32,316 bases of DNA from UBA724 sp049596815. GTDB taxonomy: Bacteria; Bacteroidota; Bacteroidia; Flavobacteriales; Flavobacteriaceae. The stretch covers positions 1 through 32,316 of the forward strand of contig JBMYLY010000010.1 in the NCBI GenBank assembly GCA_049596815.1. The letters run 5' to 3'. Positions 14,877 through 22,169 of the stretch are shown here, piece after piece (position 1 is the first letter of the stretch; each line of letters starts with the position of its first letter). Under the pieces are notes generated by a model. That model had not been told where the DNA came from and did no database searches. It was given only the letters and a program-made list of their open reading frames with translations. Made by a program: the position numbers and the translations under genes.

Positions 14877-15647
14877 ATGGAACTCAATCTCAAACGCCCC
14901 ATTTGTTTTTTTGACTTAGAGACCACAGGGGTTCAAATCGCAAAAGATAGAATTGTCGAGATTTCCATTTTAAAAGTCTTTCCCGATCACACCAAAAAAT
15001 CACAGACTTGGCTGGTCAACCCCGAAAGACCCATTCCGCCAGAGACTACGGCTGTGCATGGGATCAGCGACGAAATGGTAGCCAACGCGCCCACTTTTAA
15101 AGAATTGGCCAAAGAAATTTACAGTTGGGTGCAAGGAGCCGATTTGGCAGGCTATAATTCTGACCGTTTTGACATTCCACTTCTGGCGGAAGAAATGTTG
15201 CGTGCCGGTGTGGATGTAGATTTTAAAAAACAGCTCACAGTTGATGTGCAAACCATTTTTCACAAAATGGAACAACGCACCCTCTCTGCAGCTTATAAGT
15301 TTTACTGCGGAAAAGAACTCGAGAATGCCCACAGTGCCACCGCCGATACCCAAGCCACCTACGAGGTGTTAAAGGCCCAGATTGTGCACTATGGTGATTT
15401 GGAAAACGATGTAGAAAAGCTCAGTGCTTTTACCACTCGGCACACTAGTCTTGATTTTGCAGGTTATATCCGAGTAAACAAAGACAATGAACCCTGTTTT
15501 GGTTTTGGCAAGCACAAAGGCAAAACAGTTGCTGCGGTATTAGAGCAAGAGCCCGGATATTTTGGTTGGTTGTTAGAAGCAGACTTTCCGCTTTATACCA
15601 AAAAAGTGTTGACTGCCTTGCGATTGGAAAAATTTAACAACGGATAG
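14877..15647 (+). CDS. DnaQ-like 3'-5' exonuclease with ExoX-type C-terminal domain
   Basis: A 256-residue DEDDh exonuclease of the DnaQ/RNase T superfamily. Metal ligands are D13 and E15 in FFDLETTGVQ, D99 in SDRFDIP (Exo II), and H152 with D157 in AHSATADTQA (Exo III). This part is about 175 residues. The C-terminal part (about 195-256), GYIRVNKDNEPCFGFGKHKGKTV followed by EPGYFGWLL, resembles the small domain found at the end of exodeoxyribonuclease X-type proteins. It could act as a proofreading or repair nuclease, or trim RNA; no polymerase motif is fused. It starts two bases after the E2 stop and is two bases from the FAH-family gene, so it is part of one operon. Confidence 0.9.
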   Translation: MELNLKRPICFFDLETTGVQIAKDRIVEISILKVFPDHTKKSQTWLVNPERPIPPETTAVHGISDEMVANAPTFKELAKEIYSWVQGADLAGYNSDRFDIPLLAEEMLRAGVDVDFKKQLTVDVQTIFHKMEQRTLSAAYKFYCGKELENAHSATADTQATYEVLKAQIVHYGDLENDVEKLSAFTTRHTSLDFAGYIRVNKDNEPCFGFGKHKGKTVAAVLEQEPGYFGWLLEADFPLYTKKVLTALRLEKFNNG

Positions 15648-15649
15648 GG

Positions 15650-16261
15650 ATGAAGCTGATTTGTGTAGGCCGTAATTACAGTGATCATATCCAAGAGCTC
15701 AACAACGCACGCCCCGACGCACCTGTTATTTTTATGAAGCCTGACTCCGCTTTGGCACAAACAGGACAGCCCTTTTTTATTCCTGATTTCTCGAATGACA
15801 TCCATTACGAAGTTGAAATCTTAGTACGTATCAACCGCATTGGAAAGCATATACAAACCCAATTTGCTCATAAATATTATGACGAGATAGGGCTGGGCTT
15901 GGATTTTACGGCCAGAGATTTGCAATTAGAGCTTAAAAGCAAGGGTTTGCCGTGGGAAAAAGCCAAGGGTTTTGATGGTTCGGCACGTATAGGAAAATGG
16001 TTTTCTAAGAAAGAATTTGACAACATCAACGACATCCGTTTCAGCCTGAAAAAAAATGATGAAGTCGTTCAACAAGGCACAACCGCCCAGATGATATGGT
16101 CTATTAACGAACTGATAAGCCATATTTCTGAATTCTTTACCCTAAAAATCGGAGATGTGATTTTTACTGGGACTCCGGCAGGTGTGGGGCCTGTTAAAAC
16201 CGGAGACCGTTTGGAGGGCTATGTGGAAGGACAATCAGCCTTGGCTGTGAATATCAAATAA
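15650..16261 (+). CDS. Fumarylacetoacetate hydrolase (FAH) family protein
   Basis: A 203-residue metal-dependent hydrolase/decarboxylase of the FAH superfamily. The start MKLICVGRNYSDHIQELN and the metal site HYEVEILVRI (E54, E56), with GLGLDFTARD (D85), are characteristic. KGLPWEKAKGFDGSARIG and DVIFTGTPAGVGPVKTGD complete the fold. Family members act as acylpyruvases, oxaloacetate decarboxylases or isomerases in catabolism; the size is close to FAHD1-type acylpyruvase/oxaloacetate decarboxylase. Substrate not assignable. The stop overlaps the cinA start by one base (TAATG), so it is co-translated with a NMN-deamidase-type protein. Confidence 0.92.
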   Translation: MKLICVGRNYSDHIQELNNARPDAPVIFMKPDSALAQTGQPFFIPDFSNDIHYEVEILVRINRIGKHIQTQFAHKYYDEIGLGLDFTARDLQLELKSKGLPWEKAKGFDGSARIGKWFSKKEFDNINDIRFSLKKNDEVVQQGTTAQMIWSINELISHISEFFTLKIGDVIFTGTPAGVGPVKTGDRLEGYVEGQSALAVNIK

Positions 16262-17532
16262 TGCAGGCAGAAATCATTACCATAGGAGACGAAATTCTAA
16301 TCGGTCAGGTAATCGACTCTAACTCGGCTTACATAGCCAAAAAACTTAACAGTATAGGGATAGAAATTGCCCAAATCCGATCCATTTCCGACAAAGAGGA
16401 CTCCATTTTGGAGGCATTGGGGTCTGCCCAAGACCGGGTACCTCTGGTCATTATGACAGGGGGTTTGGGCCCAACCAAAGACGATATCACAAAGCATTGT
16501 TTTCGCACCTATTTTGAGGATGAATTGGTGCACAACCCAAAAGTTTTGACCCACATCGAGAACCTGTTCGCCCAATATGTCAAAGTGCCTATCAACGATC
16601 TGAATCGAACACAGGCCATGTTGCCGTCAAAGGCGCAGTTGCTTGACAATCCCTACGGTACTGCTGTGGGGATGTGGATGAAAAAAGGGCAAACGGTTTT
16701 TGTATCCATGCCCGGAGTGCCTTACGAGATGAAACATATGATGGCGCAACAATTGTTGCCCAAACTCAAACAGCATTTTGACCGTCCTGCCATTGTTCAC
16801 AAAACCATGCTGACCTACGGCTGGGGCGAAAGTCGCATTGCCGAAGTTATTTCGGACTGGGAAACGGCGCTTCCTGACCACATTAAACTGGCTTATTTAC
16901 CCAATTTGGGTAGGGTGCGTTTACGTCTTACAGCCAAGGGTAGTGATGAAAAAGCCTTAATCAAAGAGGTCGATCAATTGTTTGAAGATTTGTATCCGCT
17001 CATAGGAGAAATCATTACGGGATTCGAGTCAGACCACCCGATTGAGGCTCAGATTGGAAAGTTACTCAGCCAACAAAACAAAAGCATAGCCACTGCAGAA
17101 AGTTGCACGGGTGGTCGCATTGCGGCTGCTCTCACCTCTGTGCCAGGTGCTTCTGCTTATTTTGTAGGGGGTGTGGTGCCTTATAAAACGGAACTAAAAA
17201 CCAATATTCTAAAAGTGTCACCTTCTTTAATTGACACCCATTCTGTGGTAAGTGCAGAGTTAGCTTTGGCAATGGCCGAGGGGGTTCGTCAGCAGTTTTC
17301 AAGTGATTACGGCTTAGCCACAACCGGCAACGCAGGGCCAGAAAAAGGAGACTCCGACGCGGATGTGGGTACGGTCTATGTGGCTTTGGTAGGGCCCGGT
17401 GTTCAACAGGTGGAGCACTTTAATTTTGGCAAACACAGAGAGAAAACCACCCAAAAAGCGGTGAATAAGGCTTTGGAAATGACCCTAAAACTTCTTGAAA
17501 GCAAGGCAAAAAAACATTTGCCAATCCATTAA
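16261..17532 (+). CDS. cinA: CinA family protein (NMN amidohydrolase / competence-damage protein)
   Basis: A 423-residue two-domain protein. The N-terminal MoCF-like (COG1058) domain begins AEIITIGDEILIGQVIDSNS and has the MTGGLGPTKDDIT motif at about 65-77, then NPYGTAVGMW and SMPGVPYEMKHMM. The C-terminal CinA domain contains IATAESCTGGRIAAALTSVPGASAYF and VGGVVPYKTELKT, with ATTGNAGP later; this domain deamidates nicotinamide mononucleotide. The full-length form combines ADP-ribose pyrophosphatase and NMN deamidase activity in other bacteria. It is the last gene of the E2-exonuclease-FAH-cinA run. No terminator follows; 45 bases separate it from rpmB. Confidence 0.95.
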   Translation: MQAEIITIGDEILIGQVIDSNSAYIAKKLNSIGIEIAQIRSISDKEDSILEALGSAQDRVPLVIMTGGLGPTKDDITKHCFRTYFEDELVHNPKVLTHIENLFAQYVKVPINDLNRTQAMLPSKAQLLDNPYGTAVGMWMKKGQTVFVSMPGVPYEMKHMMAQQLLPKLKQHFDRPAIVHKTMLTYGWGESRIAEVISDWETALPDHIKLAYLPNLGRVRLRLTAKGSDEKALIKEVDQLFEDLYPLIGEIITGFESDHPIEAQIGKLLSQQNKSIATAESCTGGRIAAALTSVPGASAYFVGGVVPYKTELKTNILKVSPSLIDTHSVVSAELALAMAEGVRQQFSSDYGLATTGNAGPEKGDSDADVGTVYVALVGPGVQQVEHFNFGKHREKTTQKAVNKALEMTLKLLESKAKKHLPIH

Positions 17533-17544
17533 AATTATTGTTTA

Positions 17545-17575
17545 TTTGCACTCCGTTTACAAAAATCAATTTTTG
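17545..17575 (+). promoter_or_regulatory. Promoter of rpmB-rpmG-DUF4295
   Basis: TTTG at 17545-17548, a 19-base spacer and AATTTTTG at 17568-17575 (one mismatch to TAnnTTTG), only two bases before the rpmB ATG. Confidence 0.5.
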
Positions 17576-17577
17576 AG

Positions 17578-17811
17578 ATGTCAAAAGTTTGTCAAATAAC
17601 AGGTAAAAAAGCATTGGTTGGAAACAACGTTTCCCACGCAATGAATAAGACCAAAAGAAGATTTGGGGTCAACCTGATCAAAAAGCGTTTTTACTTGGCC
17701 GATGAAGATCGTTGGATTACTCTGAAACTTTCTACTTCTGCCCTTAAAACCATCAATAAAAAAGGAATTGTAGCTGTGCTGAAAGAAGCCAAAGCGCAAG
17801 GTGCCCTCTAA
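17578..17811 (+). CDS. rpmB: 50S ribosomal protein L28
   Basis: A 77-residue basic ribosomal protein of the large subunit. It begins MSKVCQITGKKALVGNNVSHAMNK, the conserved start of bL28, and continues KRRFGVNLIKKRFYL. Only one cysteine is present, so no zinc-binding CxxC pairs are visible and this is the zinc-free form. Length is as expected. It is followed after ten bases by rpmG, the usual Bacteroidota order. Confidence 0.97.
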   Translation: MSKVCQITGKKALVGNNVSHAMNKTKRRFGVNLIKKRFYLADEDRWITLKLSTSALKTINKKGIVAVLKEAKAQGAL

Positions 17812-17821
17812 ACTTTAGATC

Positions 17822-18004
17822 ATGGCTAAAAAAGGAAATCGCGTTCAAGTAATCCTCGAGTGTACAGAGCATAAAAACTCTGGTATGCCAGGTACTTCTC
17901 GTTATATTACGACCAAGAACAAAAAAAATACACCAGATCGTATTGAACTTAAGAAGTTCAACCCGATTTTGAAAAAAATGACCGTTCACAAAGAAATTAA
18001 GTAA
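17822..18004 (+). CDS. rpmG: 50S ribosomal protein L33
   Basis: A 60-residue basic protein with the bL33 pattern: MAKKGNRVQVILECTEHKNSG, then SRYITTKNKKNTPDRIELKKFNP. It has only one Cys (ECTEH), so it is the C-minus, zinc-independent form. The following small gene starts two bases after its stop. Position between L28 and DUF4295 fixes the identification. Confidence 0.97.
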   Translation: MAKKGNRVQVILECTEHKNSGMPGTSRYITTKNKKNTPDRIELKKFNPILKKMTVHKEIK

Positions 18005-18006
18005 CA

Positions 18007-18159
18007 ATGGCAAAGAAAACCGTAGCAACCCTGCAAACATCATCCAAAAGGATGACCAAAGCCATCAAAATGGTAAAAAACCAAAAAACTGGTGGTTATA
18101 ATTTTGTAGAGGCCATTATGTTGCCGGAGCAAGTCAACGAATGGTTGTCAAAAAACTAA
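18007..18159 (+). CDS. DUF4295 small basic protein
   Basis: A 50-residue protein, easily missed by ORF calling because of its size. It starts MAKKTVATLQTSSKRMTKAI, has eight lysines and an arginine in its first 27 residues, and ends FVEAIMLPEQVNEWLSKN. It starts two bases after rpmG and stops just before a strong terminator. This order (L28, L33, DUF4295, FtsY) is typical of Flavobacteriia. The basic N-terminus, small size and co-transcription with two large-subunit proteins suggest a ribosome-associated role. I recall a Bacteroidota-specific extra large-subunit protein in a flavobacterial ribosome structure, but cannot say whether it is this family. Confidence 0.9.
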   Translation: MAKKTVATLQTSSKRMTKAIKMVKNQKTGGYNFVEAIMLPEQVNEWLSKN

Positions 18160-18178
18160 TAGCATATTAGCTAGCGAT

Positions 18179-18204
18179 AAAAGCCACTTTTAGTGGCTTT
18201 TTTT
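18179..18204 (+). terminator. Terminator after the L28-L33-DUF4295 operon
   Basis: A perfect ten-bp stem (18179-18188 with 18192-18201), a TTT loop and a run of seven T. It separates the ribosomal genes from ftsY, which lies 27 bases further. Confidence 0.93.
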
Positions 18205-18231
18205 ATTTCATACATTTACAAAAACATCATC

Positions 18232-19155
18232 ATGGGGCTGTTGCAATCTTTTTTCTCGAAGAAAAAACTCAATGAAGGACTCGAACCTACCAAGACCTCT
18301 TTGCTCGACAAAATCAGCAAAGCGGTTGTCGGAAGAAGCACGGTCGATGCTTCGGTGCTGGATGACTTGGAAGAGGTGCTTATCAGTGCAGACATAGGTG
18401 TGGATACAACCCTAAAAATCATAGAAAGACTTGAGGAGCGCGTGGCCAAAGACAAGTATTTGGGTACGCAAGAATTGCACAAAATGTTGCACGAAGAAAT
18501 GGCAGCCCTTTTTCAGACTTCAACGGATGAGGAGTCCACAAGCGCAGGCCCTCATGTGACTTTGGTAGTTGGAGTCAATGGCGTGGGCAAAACCACTACC
18601 ATTGGCAAGCTGGCTCATTTGTACAAAGCCGCTGGAAAATCGGTTTTGTTGGGAGCGGCTGATACCTATCGAGCCGCGGCAGTAGACCAGTTGCAATTAT
18701 GGTCTGAGCGTGTAGGCGTTCCCATTGTAAAACAAGCTATGGGCAGTGACCCGGCAGCAGTGGCACACGATACCGTTCAGTCGGCTGTGGCCCAACAAGT
18801 TGACCGTGTTCTGATCGATACAGCAGGTCGGTTGCACAACAAGGTGAACTTGATGAACGAATTGTCTAAAATCAAACGCGTGATTCAGAAAGTACTCCCA
18901 GATGCTCCACACGAAATCTTGTTGGTGTTGGATGGTTCCACAGGTCAGAATGCCTTTGAGCAAGCCCGACAGTTTGCCCAAGCTACTGAAATCAGCGCTT
19001 TGGCCATCACCAAGCTCGACGGAACTGCCAAAGGAGGTGTGGTGTTGGGAATATCCGACCAAATGCAAATTCCTGTGAGGTACATAGGCGTAGGTGAAGC
19101 GATGGAAGACCTGCAGGAGTTTAACGCCCAAGAATTTGTAGATTCACTGTTTTAA
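18232..19155 (+). CDS. ftsY: Signal recognition particle receptor FtsY
   Basis: A 307-residue SRP GTPase that docks ribosome-SRP complexes at the membrane. I chose the ATG at 18232 (MGLLQSFFSKKK) over a GTG at 18193 that lies inside the terminator stem. The N domain (about 15-95) is followed by the G domain with GVNGVGKTTTIGKLA (114-128), AADTYRAAAVDQL, DTAGRLHNKVNLM and TKLDGTAKGG. There is no long acidic A domain; the N-terminus is a short amphipathic stretch that could attach to lipid. A TACATTTA box (one mismatch) at 18211-18218 lies 13 bases upstream. The amidase gene begins ten bases after the stop. Confidence 0.97.
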   Translation: MGLLQSFFSKKKLNEGLEPTKTSLLDKISKAVVGRSTVDASVLDDLEEVLISADIGVDTTLKIIERLEERVAKDKYLGTQELHKMLHEEMAALFQTSTDEESTSAGPHVTLVVGVNGVGKTTTIGKLAHLYKAAGKSVLLGAADTYRAAAVDQLQLWSERVGVPIVKQAMGSDPAAVAHDTVQSAVAQQVDRVLIDTAGRLHNKVNLMNELSKIKRVIQKVLPDAPHEILLVLDGSTGQNAFEQARQFAQATEISALAITKLDGTAKGGVVLGISDQMQIPVRYIGVGEAMEDLQEFNAQEFVDSLF

Positions 19156-19165
19156 AACCTGTCCC

Positions 19166-20818
19166 ATGATAAATATTTCAACCTTATTATTCACCCTGCT
19201 GTTTGTAAGTGCTTGCACAACAAACACGCCTGTCAAACATTGGGAACCCTATGATGAAACCGCCGAAATAGAAGCCAATCAAACCCATGAAAACCCTCGT
19301 ATGAGGTACAAACTCATTCAATCCAAATTGTTGGACAAGAATGAACTGTGGGCGCCTTTTGAAAAAGCTTTGAAACGTTTTGGCGAGGAGGGTTATTTAA
19401 AATTAAAGCCCTTGGTGTTGGAGCAAGACATACCCAGTCTTCAACAGCACATTGCTTCAGGGGCGCTGACCTATGAAAAACTAACGCTTTTTTATCTGTA
19501 CCGCATTCGAAAATTTGAGAGTGATCCCAATACAACCCTACATGCTGTCCTAGCGCTTAATCCCAACATCATACAAGAGGCCAAGCAAAAAGACCGTGAA
19601 AAACAAGATGACAACCACCCCATATTTGGGATGCCTATATTGCTAAAAGACAACATTAATACAAGTGATATGCCCACAACTGCCGGTGCGGCTTTGTTGC
19701 AACATCACATTCCAGAAAACAATGCCTTTGTTGTTGACCAACTCAAAGCCAAAGGTGCTTTGATTTTAGGAAAAGTAAACCTGAGCGAATGGGCCTATTA
19801 CTTTTGTGCCGGTTGTCCTTTGGGGTACAGCGCCGTCGGAGGGCAGACCCTGAATCCTTACGGCAGAAAAATCTTTGAAACCGGCGGTTCGAGTTCGGGC
19901 AGTGGGGTGGCTGTGGCTGCCAACTATGCTGTGGCTGCTGTGGGTTCAGAGACTTCAGGTTCGATTCTTTCCCCATCGAGTAAAAATGCTGTGGTGGGCC
20001 TAAAACCCACCATCGGTTTGGTGAGTCGTACAGGCATTGTCCCCATTTCAGGAACTCTTGACACCTCGGGCCCTATGACCAAAAACGTGGTTGACAACGC
20101 TATTTTATTAGAGGCGATGACAGGAAAAAACCTGTCAGACCCAGTTACAACAAATGCACCCGTATCAAACCCTAGTTATTCCCAAGCAAGTCAAAATACT
20201 CGTTTTCAGGGGGTTCGTTTGGGAGCCATCAAATCTTTTGTGGCTACGGATTCGTTGTACGGAGAAGCTGTGAAAACGCTACGTGAAAGTGGCGCAGAGG
20301 TTATTGAATACGATCCGCCCAGCATCTCATTTAATGGATTCTTATCCTTGTTGAATGGAGATATGAAACACGACCTACCAGTTTATTTTGATACATATGC
20401 TGGCGAGGACTACATAGGCTATGACGTACAGTCCGTGATGGATTACAACCAGCAAGACAGCCTTTTGCGTATGCCTTACGGACAAGCCCGATTGGAGGGC
20501 GTCGTGGCAGACACCATCACTAAAAAAGGATTGAAAACCCTCATCGAACAACTCAACCAATCGGCATCTTCCTTTTACAAAGACCCCATGGAGGCCTATC
20601 AATTGGACGCCATATTGTCTATAAACAATTATTATGCTGCTTATGCCGCAGCAGCATTCTATCCTTGCCTAACGGTGCCTATGGGATATTCTGAATCCGG
20701 TGAACCGGCCAATCTGACTTTTGTTGCGCCTTGCTTTCAAGAAGAAAGACTCTATGAGTTGGCAGCGGCCTATGAATCGATTACCAAACACAGAAAACTT
20801 CCGAAAGGGTACGAATAA
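19166..20818 (+). CDS. Amidase signature family lipoprotein
   Basis: A 550-residue exported amidase. The N-terminus is a lipoprotein signal with lipobox FVSAC (Cys17). The amidase-signature triad is visible: catalytic Lys161 in LLKDNINTSDMPTTAGA, cis-Ser in GGSSSGSG (242-246) and the nucleophile Ser266 in GSETSGSI, followed by GLKPTIGLVSRTGIVPISGTLD. It hydrolyses an amide bond of unknown substrate in the periplasm or at the envelope; sequences like this are often annotated as amidase or Asp-tRNA(Asn)/Glu-tRNA(Gln) amidotransferase subunit A, but an exported lipoprotein of 550 residues is not GatA. The gene sits between ftsY and rimO (six bases before rimO), with no known functional link to them. 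Confidence 0.92.
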   Translation: MINISTLLFTLLFVSACTTNTPVKHWEPYDETAEIEANQTHENPRMRYKLIQSKLLDKNELWAPFEKALKRFGEEGYLKLKPLVLEQDIPSLQQHIASGALTYEKLTLFYLYRIRKFESDPNTTLHAVLALNPNIIQEAKQKDREKQDDNHPIFGMPILLKDNINTSDMPTTAGAALLQHHIPENNAFVVDQLKAKGALILGKVNLSEWAYYFCAGCPLGYSAVGGQTLNPYGRKIFETGGSSSGSGVAVAANYAVAAVGSETSGSILSPSSKNAVVGLKPTIGLVSRTGIVPISGTLDTSGPMTKNVVDNAILLEAMTGKNLSDPVTTNAPVSNPSYSQASQNTRFQGVRLGAIKSFVATDSLYGEAVKTLRESGAEVIEYDPPSISFNGFLSLLNGDMKHDLPVYFDTYAGEDYIGYDVQSVMDYNQQDSLLRMPYGQARLEGVVADTITKKGLKTLIEQLNQSASSFYKDPMEAYQLDAILSINNYYAAYAAAAFYPCLTVPMGYSESGEPANLTFVAPCFQEERLYELAAAYESITKHRKLPKGYE

Positions 20819-20824
20819 TACCAT

Positions 20825-22135
20825 ATGCGAACCAGATCTCTAAAAAAGAATAAAATCAACGTAGTCACTTTGGGTTGTTCCAAGAACGTCTATGATTCCG
20901 AGGTCCTGATGGGGCAACTCAAAGCCAATAACAAAACTGTGGCGCACGAGGAGGAAGGCAATATTGTTGTGATCAACACCTGCGGCTTTATCGATAACGC
21001 CAAAGAAGAATCCATAAACACCATATTGACCTATGCCCAAAAAAAAGAAGAGGGTTTGGTCGATAAGGTTTTTGTCACAGGCTGTTTGAGTGAGCGTTAC
21101 AAACCCGATCTAGAGGCCGAAATACCCAATGTGGATCAGTATTTCGGGACCACAGACCTTCCGCTGCTCCTTAAAGCTTTGGGCGCTGATTACAAACACG
21201 AACTCATTGGGGAGCGATTGACCACCACACCCAAACATTATGCGTACCTAAAAATTTCAGAGGGCTGTGACCGCCCTTGTTCTTTTTGTGCCATCCCTTT
21301 GATGCGGGGCAAACACCGCTCAAAACCTATTGAAGAATTGGTTGTAGAGGCTCAAAAACTTGCCAAAGAGGGTGTCCGAGAACTGATTTTAATTGCCCAA
21401 GACCTCACTTACTACGGACTTGATTTGTACAAAGACCGAAAGTTGGCCGATTTGCTGCGGGCTTTGGTAGCCGTGGAGGGCATCGAATGGATACGTCTGC
21501 ACTATGCTTTTCCTACGGGATTTCCAGAAGATGTGTTGGAAGTCATCCGAGAGGAACCCAAAATATGCAATTACATAGATATTCCTTTGCAGCATATTTC
21601 TGATCGTGTGCTCAAGTCCATGCGTCGAGGAACGAACTATGAAAAAACCAATGCTTTGCTAAAAAAGTTTCGCGAGCAAGTGCCTCAAATGGCCATACGA
21701 ACGACTTTGATTGTGGGCTATCCGGGAGAGACGGAAGCAGATTTCATGCTTTTAAAAAACTGGGTTCGTGATATGCGTTTTGACAGATTGGGTTGCTTTG
21801 CTTATAGTCATGAAGAAAACACCCATGCCTATAAACTTGAAGATGACGTGCCCCCAGAAGTCAAACAGCAAAGAGCCAATGAAATCATGGAGTTGCAATC
21901 CCAAATTTCATGGGAAAAAAATCAAGAAAGAATAGGGCAGACCCTCCGGTGTTTGGTTGACCGTAAGGAAGGCGACTACTTTATCGGCCGTACAGAGTTT
22001 GACTCTCCCGACGTGGACAATGAAGTTCACATAGATGCCCGGAAATACTATGTCAAAACAGGTGATTTTGTCAACGTAAAAATTACCGGCGCCGGAGACT
22101 TTGACTTGGAAGCGGTGCCTTTTTCCAATCTTTGA
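20825..22135 (+). CDS. rimO: Ribosomal protein S12 methylthiotransferase RimO
   Basis: A 436-residue radical-SAM enzyme that methylthiolates an Asp of ribosomal protein uS12. The N-terminal UPF0004 domain binds an auxiliary cluster through C18 (LGCSKN), C53 (NTCGF) and C87 (TGCLSE). The SAM cluster cysteines are C148, C152, C155 in SEGCDRPCSFCAIP. A C-terminal TRAM domain ends the protein. The VTLGCSKNVYDSE start and IPLMRGKHRSKP favour RimO over MiaB. It starts six bases after the amidase, so it is in the ftsY operon. All cluster ligands are present. Confidence 0.97.
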   Translation: MRTRSLKKNKINVVTLGCSKNVYDSEVLMGQLKANNKTVAHEEEGNIVVINTCGFIDNAKEESINTILTYAQKKEEGLVDKVFVTGCLSERYKPDLEAEIPNVDQYFGTTDLPLLLKALGADYKHELIGERLTTTPKHYAYLKISEGCDRPCSFCAIPLMRGKHRSKPIEELVVEAQKLAKEGVRELILIAQDLTYYGLDLYKDRKLADLLRALVAVEGIEWIRLHYAFPTGFPEDVLEVIREEPKICNYIDIPLQHISDRVLKSMRRGTNYEKTNALLKKFREQVPQMAIRTTLIVGYPGETEADFMLLKNWVRDMRFDRLGCFAYSHEENTHAYKLEDDVPPEVKQQRANEIMELQSQISWEKNQERIGQTLRCLVDRKEGDYFIGRTEFDSPDVDNEVHIDARKYYVKTGDFVNVKITGAGDFDLEAVPFSNL

Positions 22136-22165
22136 GACAACTCTCAAGGGCTTCTTTTATCTTTG
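22131..22165 (+). promoter_or_regulatory. Promoter of bshC
   Basis: TTTG at 22131-22134, spacer of 23, exact -7 box TATCTTTG at 22158-22165, four bases before the ATG. The -33 element overlaps the rimO stop. Confidence 0.65.
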
Positions 22166-22169
22166 CAAC

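Noticed and set aside
18193..18231. GTG start for ftsY at 18193
   Set aside because: It lies within the terminator hairpin of the ribosomal operon; the ATG at 18232 gives a standard FtsY N-terminus.
22101..22169. Longer bshC start at 22101
   Set aside because: It would lie inside rimO and upstream of the TATCTTTG promoter box; the ATG at 22170 is four bases after that box.
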